Shown: positions 1 to 11,664, numbered from the stretch's first letter. The stretch: DNA of 64,000 nucleotides from Cryptomeria japonica (GCF_030272615.1 NC_081413.1:23376501-23440500), one strand, 5' to 3'. The notes: a model not told the origin generated them from the letters alone. Numbers and translations: made by a program.

Positions 1-2186
1 TACTCTTTTGACTCGACGCTTGTAGACCAAGACTTCAATGTGGAGTGGAGTATTGTGTGGATGGATCAATCAGATATTATCATACTCAAAAAAAGTGAGG
101 TTATGAGGCCCTATCATATGAGCTACCATGGCTTGGAATTTGTCAGCATCCAGATCTTGAGGTACATTTGTTTCTAGTAACGCTTGTTCCAATATGTCTT
201 TGTGTTTTGGCAAAAGTTTCAACAACTCTAGTATAGATATTTGAGCAGGAGTTTTGCGCAGTTGACTAACTAGATCATATTGAATTTTGGGTACGGTGTT
301 TGTTGTTGACATATGCCCCTTCAAGACATATTTTTGAGCTCTGGTTGTTACGTTGACAGATTCATGTTCATGCTTATCTCTGATTGTGATGACGTTTACT
401 TGATTGTCCCCTACTAATATAGGATTGATTGTGTTATTGTATATGTGATTGATACGAGCCCCACATGTATCGTTTGAGGTTGAGGCTCCATCCTTGTTGT
501 AGTTTGGAAGAGGATTTTTAAAGGCTCCATGGTCACCATTTGTCTTGAGACCATCGACAAATAAATTGCCTCTATCAATCATGCCTTGAACAATGTTTTT
601 CAATCTCATGCAATCATTTGTTTGATGACCTTTGTTACGATGAAAATCACAAAAGTGAGAGTCATTCCACCAGGGTTTTTTGATTTGTGGTTCAAAGTTG
701 TTGATCGCTGGTAAAGAGATAATTTTGTTTGCTAGGAGTTCTCTGAATGTTGACTCCAGTGATTTCCCTAGTGGTGTGTAAATGCATTTTGGAAAGTTGT
801 TTGCATTACCCTATGAATTTGGATTAGGTCCTCGATAGGTATTATTGTTTTGGGTACTATTGGTGTTGTTTGTGTTGAGTTGATCTTGATTGGTATGTGG
901 TGCATAAGTGTTAGTGCCTTGGTTCGCACCTTTGGGATTATTTATAGCTTGAGAATTACCTGATAATGCTAGTACCGGTTGCTTGGATTTTGGATCATTT
1001 GATTCATTTCCATTATTTTTGTTTCTGGACCAGAATCTAGATTTGTCTAAGTTGTTGTTGTTTTGGTTGTTGTAATTGGATGAACTCATTCCTTCTTTGA
1101 AGAATTTTAATGTTCCTTTCTTGACACATGTCTCTTCTACTTGGATGCCATTCTCAATCAACTTGGTAAAAGATGGTATGCACTAAAGTTTGAGTATGTA
1201 ACTCTGCTCACTATCAAGTTGTCTATGAAAATCTCCATCTTTTCCTTTTCAGGCACATCTCGAGGATATCTTGAAACCATACGCCGCCAACATTTAAGGA
1301 ATACCATGAATGTTTCATTGTTTTTCTACTTGGTATTACAGACATCTAGCATAGTGATAGCATGTTGAATATTATAGGAATATTGAGTTATGAATTTGTT
1401 GTCTAGTTCATCGAATGATCTGACGAGAGGTGTGATTTTGGATAACCATTCTACTGTTTGCCCTCCCAAGCTTCTTGGGAATAGCCTCATCAAATAGGTG
1501 TCATCATGGGAAAATTCTAGACTCATTGTACAGAATTCTTGCACATGATCACGAGGATCAGTTTTCCCATCATATTTGTCAAATTTGGGAATGTCTGAGT
1601 TTGGTGGAAAAGGCACCATGTTCAATTGTTTGTCAAAACGATAAGGACAAATTTCAGTTAAGGAGTACCATTTCGTTGTCCCTTGTTGCATGTCTTGAAT
1701 TTGTTTTTGCAACATTTGCATTTGTTGAGTGAGAGAAATCAAAGGTGCATTATTTTGCCAAGGGAAGGGTTCTTCCCTGGTACTAGTTCTTAGCTGAAAT
1801 GGTGTGTGGAACGGTATGTTTGGTTCAGGGATGTTTTGCTCAGGGATGTCTTGCTCGGGCAATTTCTGTTCTGGTAGATTTTGCTCATGTATGTTTTATT
1901 CAGGGTCACAGGCTTCTTACTCTCTTTGTCATTCTTGATATTCATAATGTCAAGATCTTGTTCTAAAAATGTCAGTGTCCAAATCTTCAGGAAATTTAAT
2001 TCCTTTGCTTGTGAGCATGAACAGATATTTTTCTCTGTCATTTTCCATGAGTCTTTCCACAAGCCTTTGAAATGAAGCACTTTCTTGACACTCTTGAAGG
2101 AGTTCCTCAATAATTCCAGTGTCCTCTAGATGTGGACCCTCGAAAGGATTTGATAATCTTCGATTCATGTCGGATTCCGGTTGCAT
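1..2186 (-). pseudogene. Decayed gag and start of protease of element A
   Basis: The reading frame starts near 2186 and shifts frame around 1870-1950. It then carries the retrotransposon gag core at 1862-1326, with the conserved aromatic/basic segments around KTDPRDHVQEF and FPRSLGGQTVEWL. A stop follows the segment ending VCNTK at 1326-1328, and the frame shifts again near 1180. An Asn-rich tail (1161-814) ends in TAG at 811-813 and continues in the same frame to a zinc motif at about 608-650 (C-X3-H-X4-H-X4-C: CDFHRNKGHQTNDC). From about 72 to 1, in another frame, the sequence matches the beginning of the protease seen in element E at 54690-54760. Gag would coat the RNA in virus-like particles. 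At least two stops and three frameshifts make this copy non-functional. Confidence 0.8.
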
Positions 2187-3065
2187 TTCACTTTGTTTGT
2201 TTCATTGAGAGCGAGTAACAGTGGGCATCTAGTAAAAACTTTTTGTGACAAAGGGAATGAACTCCTCTTCGATGTGTTGCTCAGGGGTTGGTGGTTCAAA
2301 TTGGGGTATGTTGTAAGTGATGCACTCTTCGGGAAAGAAGGCCGGATTGATCTTCCTTCCTTGATTTATGCATTGACTGAATGCTAACTTTTGACAAAAT
2401 GCTCTACTCCTCAATGTTTCCTTGTCAAATTCGTTGGTTTTGTCTTGAAGATACAAGTGTATATGACAAAGTAATGTGTGATGATATTTGAAGAGTTGGT
2501 GATTGATGTATAAAAACTTATTTCTTTTGGCAAGTTTTGAAGAACTGGGTTGTTGTTTCTTCAACTTAGTGTTATGATAAATACTCTTTCTTGTCAGAAT
2601 ATGAGGATTAGTCATGCACAAGCGATCAATGGTTTCCTTTGATGCTTTTTGGATTTAGTTTAGCTTGTTTTGGAAACTCAAGTTTTACTTTATCAAAGTG
2701 AAGGTTTAGATGCCCCCTCACGACAAAGTGTGTCAAATGATACGGAATACGAGCTTTCCCAATATGGAAACTCGATTTGACAACTTGGAGTTTTAAAACA
2801 AGTGTGTTTTGGGATAGAAATTTGTTTGATTGAAGGACCTGTTTGATACTTGTGATGTGGTTTCCTGATTTTGATAGGAGAGATGTGTTATCTTGTGACT
2901 AGTTTTAGATTTTGGACAACTTTGCTCAATGGAAAACTTGCTTTGGAAATAGTTTTTGATACTCTATTTTTGGTTTTCTATTTGTTGAAGTTCAGGCTGA
3001 GGAAGGAAAGCTTCTAAAATTGTTTTCATATTTTTCATAAATGACCTCTATTTTGCCCCCTGTTT

Positions 3066-3450
3066 TCTAGTTTTGGCTATGCGCTAAAGCAAAGACGCAA
3101 TGCACTATATAAAGTTCTCAAAGTGCTAGAGAAAAGACTCCATGCGCTAAGCTGCCCCCTGTTACGTGCTAACTAAATTGTTTTCATTTTGTCTTAGTTT
3201 GAAATGTTACACGCCAATATGGGCCACCAATGCGCTAACTGTTAAGCCCTACGCACTAAGGTTTTGATTTCCACGCACTAAGATGATGCTCCAATGCGCT
3301 AAACTATTTTCAAAATGTGCTACTTGAAACTGCTAGTTTTGGATTCTGATGAAGCGCTAACGTTTACACTTAATGCGCCAAGGTGAAGGTCTAATGCACT
3401 AAAAGATGGTTTCTACATGCTAAGAGGTTTCTCTTATGTGCTAAACTACC
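3066..3450 (-). repeat. Degenerate word array GCGCTAA, cluster 2 of element A leader
   Basis: The plus strand repeats variants of ATGCGCTAA (also CGCACTAAG, TGTGCTA, GCGCCAAGG) roughly every 20-30 bases, at least a dozen times, with unrelated sequence between the copies. The phasing is irregular, so this is not a simple satellite. Element E has a different word at the corresponding place. Confidence 0.75.
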
Positions 3451-4964
3451 CTGATAGTTTTGACTTGGTTGCTTTTCTGTGATTTTTGAAATTTTGCTTT
3501 GAGTTTTTAGTGATGATAGATGATTTTCTGAAGTAACAAATGAAGACACAACACCAAAGAGACAACCATTTTGCTTAATCTAAACAATAAGTGTATGTTC
3601 TATGAGGATGTGTTCAAATCCTCAATGTTTTGATAGGTTTAGATAAAACATGCACTTCAATCAGACTGTTTATTCAAGGGTCATAAGCAATATCATAGCC
3701 CACTAGTCTCGACACTTCGTCAGCTCAAACAGTCATGTCACCCCCTAGGGGGCACCCGTTTTTTTGCCTTTTGCCAGAATTTAACCCAAAGTGAATTACT
3801 TCACAATTGAGTAGTTATCTTGGGAGATATATGGTGAGCAATCTTGGGGGCGGATTCTTCCCCACCCTTGCACTATGATATTACAAATATCTGGATACTG
3901 ACTCGGCTCAATGTTTCTATGCTAAGGTTCATAATCAAGTTTCTCGTTTGGCCATCAGTGATAAACTCTCTCAAGAGGCTTCCCAACTTTTAGAACAAAG
4001 GCTTTATGTATCGCAAGGATACTAGGGGAAGGCTAATCGCTGCGCGCAACCATTGAAAAGGACTTTCGTCACTTTCCACTTTTGATTATAGTGGGTTGGA
4101 ACACTTGGCTTCAAAGTCGTTTCCCACTTAGGTCGTTCCCTTCACACCGGCCAAAAATGGCTTTAAGAGTTTTTCAACCCCTCAGGAAGGCAAGCCTACT
4201 AAAGGATTTAAATGTTGTATGATTGAAAGCGTAAGAGTGGTCTGGCTTTTTGATCACCCAGTTAAGGGGAGAGCATATACCTTCTACTTTCAAGACAAAG
4301 CATACGAGTTCTTTTTAGCCCTTTCAAAGCAGTAATTTGCTAACTCTATATGGAGATGTTGCTCCAGGAAAACATGGTGTTTATTTTATTCTTTCAAGGC
4401 AATGATTTTCTGATTTATTGAAAAGGAACCTGCTCAACAAAATAAATGTGATGCTTGGTCAACAAAAGAAATCGATTTGAAAGGGGAAGATCTTCCCTCT
4501 TTAGTTGCAAATGACTTTTGGACTTGTGTGATTCTTTACTTTGCAAAAACTAAAAATGGATCCTTTTATGCACCAAAGGATGGTGAAGTTCTTTTTAAGC
4601 CCTTTGCTTGTAAAACTTGAAAAATTGTTTTGTTCTTTTTAAAACCCAATTGAAGATTTTGTCTCCCTCGGAAAAGCAAAAAGGATTGTTTTTGTGGTTC
4701 TTTTTAAAGCCCAAACAAAGTGAGTTCAATTTTATCCAGCAAGAATTTTTAAAAAACTCTAAATTCTAACTAACTTAAATAAGTTAGTAAAAATTTAAAC
4801 TTTTTAGGATTCTAAAAATAAAATTAAGCTCCCATCTGCAATAAACTGTCAAAAAAACCTGCAAAATACCAAGTAAAATAGTTAGAAAAATCTGTGGATT
4901 TTGAGGACTTCAACAAGTCTAGTTTCAAATTCGGTTACAATTTTTTAATTTTGCCTCTGTCTAT

Positions 4965-5230
4965 GATGTGCTACAGAACAGACTGTACGTGCTACAAGAT
5001 AACTGGGATGCGCTATTGAACAGACCCGACGCGTTGAACTATTTATCGAATGCACTACCCTATTATTCTCCCGCACCGAGACCTATCGGAAAATGTTATA
5101 AATATGATGCACTAAGATATGGTCTGCACGCGCTGGGGAATGAGTCCCATGCGTTAAACAATGAGCCGGATGCGCTGGAAGATTAACCAGATGCACTAAG
5201 GGATGTTCCCTAAGCGTTGATTCTTGTTTC
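4965..5230 (-). repeat. Degenerate word array GCGCTAA, cluster 1 of element A leader
   Basis: The same family of words (GATGCGCTA, CACGCGCTGG, CATGCGTTAAAC, GATGCACTAAG) recurs about every 25 bases just downstream of the primer-binding-like site in the minus direction. The 72-codon open frame at 4968-5186 on the plus strand is a by-product: its recurring Asp-Ala-Leu tripeptide comes from the repeated word. Confidence 0.75.
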
Positions 5231-5285
5231 CCACGTACCTGAAAAAGTGATTATTTTTAAAAACCGATTTGATTAATGGGGTAGT

Positions 5286-5303
5286 GTCCCATGGTGGGCA
5301 CTA
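5286..5303 (-). other. Primer-binding-like site of element A
   Basis: On the minus strand the sequence TAGTGCCCACCATGGGAC follows the LTR end by a few bases. It resembles the site of element E (TGGTGCCCACTGTGGAGCC) but has TAG instead of TGG at its start, so priming would be impaired if this is not old damage. Confidence 0.6.
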
Positions 5304-5307
5304 GAAA

Positions 5308-6793
5308 TGTGTGCGGGAAAAGCAGGTCTATGAAACTTAAAATGTGAAAATATGGTCTCAAAGAGCTTGTTCACACACCCACATGACTTTTTGGGTCAAG
5401 TTATGGAGTCATGAAGAATGGCTCAACTTCCCAAGGTAGGTTCCATGGTTCTCTATCTCACAAGGTCCCTCAAGCCAATGCCTTTACTCTCAGATCACTG
5501 AGAAAAGTGGCTTAGGGATGATGAATGCAAGAACGAGGGATGCTTTAGATTAATTTTACCATGAAATGCATCCTATCTATGCATGATTTTATAAATGAAG
5601 TAAACTAGATTATAAGATGACAAGGTTAGTAACAATGCTATCCTAATATGATATACTAGTTAATGATTTAAGCTAATGATAAAGGAAATAGTCTAAAATG
5701 TTTATTAGATTAATTCCTATTACAAAGAGAAGCTAGATGTATTGATAAATTTGAGCATAAATGAGATACTAAAAGCTTGCATGGATCCCTAAAATAGAAG
5801 AATGAGAGCTCTATTTATATTGAAAATAGGGTAATGGATGGTCAAGATTGAAGGAGTTAATCAAGGGTCAAGATTAAAACTTAATCAATCCATGTTCACA
5901 ATTCTCACCAATGAAATGGTGACAATTGTCAACAAGAGGTTTCTTGATAGGAGATGAAAGAAGCATTAAATTCTTGAGAAGACCTCATAGTTACCTTAGA
6001 AGGTAAGGGTTAAGGTTAGGTTAGGGTTATCTAATGGATAAAGCTTTTACCCAAGGGATAAATTCTTGTGCAAAGGTTAAAGGGATAACCATGGTCAAAG
6101 TAATGAATGCTTGATGAGACCCCTGGGTTAGATGAGGGTTAAGTTAGTCAAAAAGTCTCTAACCATGCCACTAAGGGTTAGTTAACCATTAATGGTTTAA
6201 ATAATTTGGGGACAAATTTGTAAGATTCCTTCCAAATTTGGGGGTATTCAATCAAGTTGGCTTGTTGAAGGCATAAAGGCTTTTAATGCCTTTTGAAGAC
6301 TTTACTCCAAATTTGAGAAGTGACCTCCTCAAATTTAGGGAAAAGGGATAATGGATGGGTTTAGGTTAATTGATTAGGATTAGATGGATTCTAGAAGAAA
6401 TTAGGAATAGGGTTAGGATGCAAGTGGGAGATGTAGGAAAATGCAACTGGATGAGGGATAATAGGATTAGTTAAAATAAATTGCTTTATTTCAATTTGGT
6501 TACAAATTGGGAAATTAAATAAATTAGATTTATTCAATTTGGGGTAAACTATTAATTAAATGTAAATTTAATTAAAAGTAAGAAGAAGGGACTTAATTAA
6601 ATAAAATGATTTATTCAATTAAATGATGTAAAAGGCTTAAGTGAATTTAACTGAATAAATTGAATAATTTATTTAATTTAAATAGAAGAATGTGGGTGAT
6701 TTAATTAAATTAGATTTAACTAAAATAGAGGAATGAGAATAAAATGAACATTGAATATTCATTTAGGAATATGGTCATTTTTATATGTCTACA
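5308..6793 (-). mobile_element. 5' LTR of element A
   Basis: Read on the minus strand the LTR begins TGTAGACATATAAAAATG at 6793 and ends ...CCCGCACACA at 5308, about 1486 bp. It has the AT-rich (AATTAATT) 5' part also seen at the start of LTRs E and H. A TATA-like TATAAATAGAGC lies at about 5810-5822 on the minus strand. The left end precedes the primer-binding-like site, and the right end abuts a broken protease frame. Boundaries are inferred from TG...CA ends because the partner LTR is outside the window. Confidence 0.7.
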
Positions 6794-8683
6794 AGCGTCA
6801 CTCTTTGATGGAAGAGATTGGAATTGTTTAGGCCAAAATAAATAAATAGGAATACTAGGGCTTATTTCAGATGGACAAAATAATCTATGGTTCACTATTA
6901 TGATTTGTCCATTATGAGGAAATTTCAAACACTTGGGGATTGGAGAAGCAAAAGCCTTCATGGAAGACAGCCAAGGATAGCCCAAAATCACATGAAATTG
7001 CTTAGAAGAGGGTATGATAACAAGGTCAACATCCATGGATTTAGTATGAAATTCAATAGGAAGGGTGATAGAGTCAATGGTAGGACAAGAGAATCCATCA
7101 AATAAATTCACCACTACATTAGAGCCATCATATATTGGTTTATGAAGTCGTAAAGTGAAAAGATACTCCTTAGTGATGATGTTAACCATGCAAGAAGGAT
7201 CAACAAGAGCGCCATGGAAAGGGATATCCTTAACCTTCGCAACTATGTATAAAGGGCCATTGGGTGCTCTAATGGTCTTGCTAGGGTCAAATGTAACACA
7301 AGAATCCTTAGGTGTATCTTGTTTTTTTACCATATTTACCAAGGTCGGGGCCATAGAAGTGAATTCCTCAGAGGAGAAAGAAATATACTCAGTCTCAATC
7401 ACGTTAGAGGTATGAGAAGGCAAAGGATCAGTAAAAATTTTAATATTTTGATTAGGAGGAGCTACTGATTTATTGCCCTTATCATTCACACCTACCACAG
7501 ATATAGTATTGTTATCAATCAAATCTTTAATCTTATTTTGCAATGCAAAACATTTCTCAGTATCATGATGAGGCTGACAATGAAATTGACAAAAGGAATT
7601 GCTATCAAAATAAGGGGATGCAAGTTTAGAAGGATCAACTTATTTTATAGGAGGAAGTTTGATAGCATTTCTTTGCAATAACTGAGACATAATACTATGT
7701 AAAGATTCATTCAAAGGAGTAAATTGTCTTTCTCTTTTGAAAAATTTAGAAATAGAAGGCACACCTATTGTAGCATTCACATTGTTGTTGTTGATTGTAT
7801 CATTGAACTTGGTGAAGATTTTTGTTGGTTTGAACTTCGCAAATGGTTGTTGAACACTCTCCCCTTTATCACTCGGAGCCATAGGAGTAGATTTCTCCAT
7901 TTCACTCACAACCAGCTGATAATTGTGGAGTGTTGCGCACAATTGCAAAAAGGAAGTAAACTCAGACAAAATAATCTTTTCCCTGATATCTTTTTGCAAA
8001 TTAGAAATAAAAATTTGTTGAATATCATTATCAAGTACATGAAAAGAAATTTGAGCACACAAATGCTTATATCTACCAATGAAATTAGTCACTTTTTCTT
8101 TAACACCTTGTTTACAATGCATTAAATCAATCAAAGTGATTTTAGGACAAATGTTATTTTGAAATTGTTGAATGAAAGAATTTGCTAGTTGTTGGAAAGA
8201 AGTGATGGAATAAGAAGGCAAAGAGCAATAAAATTGTAAAGCCTTATCTCTTAATGTTCTTGTAAATAGTTTCACAAGCAATCTTTGATCATAACCAAAA
8301 TTAGTACACGAGGTTTGAAATGTTTTCACATGTGTAAGAGGGTCACCCTTTCCATTATAGAGTTCCAATTGAGGGACCTCCACATGCTTAGGTGGCATGA
8401 CTTTAACAATATCAAGAGAAAGTGGGCTTGCAAAATCAAAGGTGGGCACACCAAACTTGGATAGACTCATAGAAGCAATTTGTTGTTGTAAGGAAGAAAC
8501 GGTGATGTTATTAAAGGAAGGCATTGATTAAGAATAAGGTGGTGGGACATTATCATAAGTAGGCATAGGTGATGATTGTGTAGGAAAAGGGACACTCAAA
8601 GAAGGAACAAAGTTGTTGAATGAATTTCCCTCTTGTGTCACATTGATTGGTTGAGGGATAATAGGAATACTTATGGAAGACAT
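6794..8683 (-). pseudogene. gag-protease of element B, interrupted
   Basis: The best start is the ATG at 8681-8683. The frame runs through a TAA at 8525-8527, the gag core at 8524-7643 (segments around YNGKGDPLTHVKTF and LIDLMHCKQG), and a second TAA at 7640-7642. It continues in the same frame through a Cys/His motif at about 7570-7610 (CQFHCQPHHDTEKC) and a retropepsin-like domain at about 7300-6800. That domain has a degenerate active-site region (DPSCMVNII instead of a D-S/T-G-like core) and ILGYPWL near its end. From 6793 the reading enters the LTR of element A. Gag and protease of this lineage would be made as one polyprotein. The two stops could be simple decay; readthrough between gag and protease cannot be excluded from sequence. 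Confidence 0.8.
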
Positions 8684-9013
8684 AGGTGTGTAGTGGAAAA
8701 AGTGAGACTAAGTATGGAAACCCTAATCCCACTCTCATACACACTCATGGAATATGAAAGAGCCTAGGGAGGTAATGCACGTCGGCTACTTCTTATGAGA
8801 AAGAGAGAGTCATGGATTACATCTTAGGTTTTATATTCCTTTGCTGTAAATGAGAGGGAGGAATGATACAAAATGCAATCTAACTTAGAATGCAAGTAAG
8901 CAAGAAAACCCTAATTTGATAATGCAAATCAAAGAACAACTAATACACTGCTGAAAAGTATAGATCATAAGGAAAAATTAGAGGTGCACCTGTGTCTGAA
9001 ATCTGAGTAGAAA

Positions 9014-9025
9014 TGTCTGATACCA
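9014..9025 (-). other. Primer-binding site of element B (initiator-Met type)
   Basis: The minus strand reads TGGTATCAGACA three bases after the proposed LTR end. The first ten bases match the usual plant site TGGTATCAGAGC for initiator methionine tRNA. It is unexpected for a gypsy element, so either the site or the LTR boundary may need revision. Confidence 0.45.
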
Positions 9026-9027
9026 GG

Positions 9028-9232
9028 GTGTCACACCATTGTCCTGATTGTACACTTATGGAGCTGCAACTGATAGGATGGATTATAAGGCTTGCAACGT
9101 ACTATTCTGTCAGATCTTGTTAATAGAGGGCAGGACCATGGCGCTACACCACTGTCCTAGGCATGACTAGGGTGCCATGCCACTGTTTTGGGCAGGACCA
9201 AGGTGCCACACCCCTATCCTTGGGGTTTTTTA
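9028..9232 (-). repeat. Imperfect 32-bp phrase repeated in LTR of B
   Basis: The plus strand carries four variants of a phrase of the type GGTGCCACACCACTGTCC, spaced about 30-60 bases apart (near 9027, 9140, 9170 and 9200). A single related copy is found in element D near 20553 (GGTGCCACGCCCCTGTAC). Confidence 0.6.
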
Positions 9233-10372
9233 TGAGATCTGCAACCCATAACTCTCCCTAGGTGCTCTTTCGGTCCCAAAACTTCCAGTGATGCTCAGAT
9301 CTAAACCTATACTTGAAGTTGAAAAAGAGGGTTTGGGGTGGCTATATAGGGTTTTGCCTTAGTCAAACCCTTATTTTGGTGATTTCCACCTCCACAAATA
9401 GTCGATAATGCACTGAAAATGTGTGTGCAAGAACCTTGTGTGTGTGCAAGATCTTAAGATGAAAGCAAACAATCTAGAGCAACCCTAAAGAGTAAACCCT
9501 AATTGCTTATAATTGACAAAGTAAATGCTCTAAATACACAATGCAAAGTGATCTAAAGCATGAATATGAATCAAAATGAATCTTATGCAAAGACATGAAA
9601 ATAACATGAAACCATACCTAACCCCAAGGGAGAGGTACAAGCCAATCGTTAGTCGGTGATCTCCTATTGTTCTTCTACATCTTCAAAAGCCCCCAATTGG
9701 TAAAATGATGCTTGATGAATGTTTGATGGATGAATGTTGAATTTTGTTGAAGACTTCAAAGATCTACTCTTTCACTGCAAAGAAGGCTCTAATACTCCAA
9801 AAACCTGCCCTTAGATTCTTAGAAGAAGACCCCTTCAAATGAAGAAAGGAAGCTCTTAAGTATGAAACCCTAGATCTTAATTTCACGTGTAGGCCAACCT
9901 AGGATTTGAATTTCCCGCTGATATTTTGGGGTTAAGCATTATTATATAATAGGATTATGCTCTTGAAATTTTGGGGAAAAAGCCGCATATCATATGTATT
10001 CCCGCCACGGTCCGACCAACTTTTCACCAAATTTTTGAGACCGTTAGATATGATGATATTAGAGTGCATCCCAAAGTTACAGCTGATTTTGAGATGTTTT
10101 GATATGCAAAATCAAGCCTAAACGGACATAATTAGGGTTTATGATTAAATGATTCATTAGAGGAATAAGATGAGAAGGGGCATGCTTAGGGTAAAGGGCC
10201 CAACTTTATAATATGTAAAGTGATGAGACATGACCTTAGATTTAATTTAATTAATTAATTAAATTCTTAAAGGGAAATTAGAAATGCAAGATGCAAGACA
10301 CACTAAGGCGGGTGCTAACCTAAGTGTGAAATTGTACCACCTTAGTAAGGGTGTACAATTTACTACACTACA
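9029..10372 (-). mobile_element. 5' LTR of element B
   Basis: On the minus strand it begins TGTAGTGTAGTAAATTG at 10372 and ends ...GGTGTGACA at 9029, about 1344 bp. A TATA-like CTATATAG lies near 9345. The last 200 bp contain four imperfect copies of a roughly 32-bp phrase (next entry). A segment at about 9960-10080 resembles segments of element D near 18790-18900 and 19905-19960. Confidence 0.55.
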
Positions 10373-10543
10373 ATAGGTAAAGATGGAGGATTAAATGAAG
10401 AAGAGGGATTGCCCCCATCACCAATAGTTGCAGGAATGACATTTTGAGTTGATGTAGCCATGATGTTTGAAGTGAAAGTAGGAACACGAGCCATTGAAGT
10501 GGTCAAAGAAATAGAAGAATTGATTTGATGTGAAGGTTGCGAA
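10373..10543 (-). pseudogene. gag N-terminal part of element D (left of C insertion)
   Basis: This is a minus-strand frame rich in Ser, Thr, Pro and Asn. It is the continuation of the frame at 17997-18430: removing element C and one copy of its target duplication restores an uninterrupted reading across the join. At 10372 the frame runs into the LTR of element B and stops within five codons. The sequence resembles the low-complexity region that precedes the gag core in element B. Confidence 0.6.
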
Positions 10544-11649
10544 TGTTGGCATTTTGATGATGTTTTGTACTTAGTTGTGATTGTCATTAATGGACACACA
10601 CTTATTGAGTTATTATCAACCAGTAGTATGTGATGAATTGTTCAAACTGGTATTATATGCCAATGTATGCATAGACTTTGTTTATAGAAGACTATAGGTG
10701 TTTGCAAAAAGAGCTTACCGGTCAAAGCATGATCAAGGACCTCAAGCGGTACGAGGACCCCAAGCAGCAGTCAATATTTTTAAAGATTGGAACACTATGT
10801 TCCATTTTACTAGTCTTTGTTTGTAAACCGGTAATCGATATACTTTGTTTTGTTAAACGGAAAACTTGTAAAGTTTTATGAATTGTCATCCACCGACACT
10901 GATGTGGTGATTATGTGTCATGTTACAAATTATGTCTAGATGCACTATACCTAGGAAATTGTAATCTAATCTCATTGGACCGACATGAAATCAGATTCCT
11001 ATATGAGGACATCATGCCTAGGGTTTTGAAAAGAGTTGTGTAGGAAGATTAGGTCTTTGCAATTAGTATCTTGCGACAGAGACTGAATGTGCGAAGGACA
11101 GAAGATTGAAGTGATGTTGCAATGCATTAACAGAGAGCAATCAAGATCTAACTAAGCATTTTGTGCTACTTTATAGATCACTTACTTGTTGATTACAAAT
11201 CTCTTCAACAAGTCAAAAACCCTTAACCAGGTAGGCTTAGTTAAGCCTGTTCTAAATCCTCTAACAAGGTGGTTCACAGTTGTGGATCTGAAATCCTTTA
11301 ACAAGGTAGTCTTTAACAGGACTTATCTCCTAACAGAGATCAAGATTCCTTATAGGATCTATTATGGTGAAGAACATTGAAAGGCCTTAACCGGTCTAGT
11401 TGCTATTATGCAAATAGTAGACTTGTGAGTTTTACTCACTGTGGTTTTTCCCATTTGGGTTTCCATGTCAAAATATCTTGTGTTATGGTGATTTTTTTAT
11501 TGTGGGTGAATGCTTTATTTTCTATTTGGCTTGTTTGCATATTAACCGGTTTGTTGTTTAAAGGGCTATACCGGTCTGCAGTAAAATTGCTTAAGTGTTT
11601 GGTAAGGTTTTTGGGTATACTAATTCACCCCCCCTCTTAGTATTCATCA
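10544..11649 (+). mobile_element. 5' LTR of element C
   Basis: Begins TGTTGGCATTTTGATG and ends TATTCATCA, 1106 bp. Between about 11200 and 11400 it has several copies of half-sites of the type CTTAACCNGG and CCTAACAG, followed by TTTTTCCCATTTGGGTTTCC (a small hairpin), both shared with the LTR of element F. The 3' LTR differs by scattered substitutions and a tandem duplication. Confidence 0.9.
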
Positions 11650-11651
11650 AT

Positions 11652-11664
11652 TGGTATCAGAGCC
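11652..11664 (+). other. Primer-binding site of element C
   Basis: TGGTATCAGAGCC, two bases after the LTR end, complementary to the 3' end of plant initiator methionine tRNA as is usual in copia elements. Confidence 0.9.

Larger units (their letters stand above)
2190..5285 (-). other. 5' leader of element A
   Basis: About 3.1 kb of non-coding sequence lies between the primer-binding-like site and gag. Its middle (about 3700-4200, read on the minus strand) aligns by eye with the leader of element E at 52840-53330. Shared landmarks include a block reading AACGACCTAAGTGGGAA on A and CCAACCCACTATAA on both. A perfect 12-bp palindrome CCCCCTAGGGGG lies at 3741-3752. Two clusters of a short degenerate word flank the leader and are listed separately. 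Small open frames at 2229-2621 show no recognisable protein and are taken as chance. Confidence 0.65.
1..6793 (-). mobile_element. Element A: Ty3/gypsy (Tat-like) LTR retrotransposon, 5' half
   Basis: Reading right to left, the piece has a 5' LTR (5308-6793), a primer-binding-like site (5286-5303), a long leader (about 5285-2190), a decayed gag (about 2186-70), and the first codons of a retropepsin domain running off the left edge. The leader matches that of element E near 52840-53330, so A and E belong to one lineage. The LTR opens exactly where the protease frame of element B stops being protease-like, so A is judged to be inserted in B. RT, integrase and the 3' LTR are not in the window. 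The Tat assignment is inferred through E, which shows an extra RNase H between RT remnant and integrase. Confidence 0.8.
6794..10372 (-). mobile_element. Element B: Ty3/gypsy LTR retrotransposon, 5' half
   Basis: The minus-strand order is LTR (9029-10372), iMet-like primer-binding site (9014-9025), short leader, and gag-protease frame (8683-6794), cut by the LTR of element A. The LTR starts inside the gag of element D, so B is inserted in D. The LTR opening TGTAGTGT is shared with the LTR of D, so B and D are probably related families. Confidence 0.7.

Noticed and set aside
4968-5186. Plus-strand frame with repeated Asp-Ala-Leu
   Set aside because: A product of the GCGCTAA word array in the A leader.
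3066-5230. CRISPR-like array
   Set aside because: Repeats are short, degenerate and irregularly spaced, and the context is a plant retrotransposon leader.
5308-6793. This LTR as the 3' LTR of element B
   Set aside because: It does not match the B LTR (TGTAGTGT start) and it is followed by the primer-binding site and leader of A.
9028-9232. Riboswitch or structured regulatory RNA
   Set aside because: The repeated phrase lies in an LTR and no conserved fold could be drawn.
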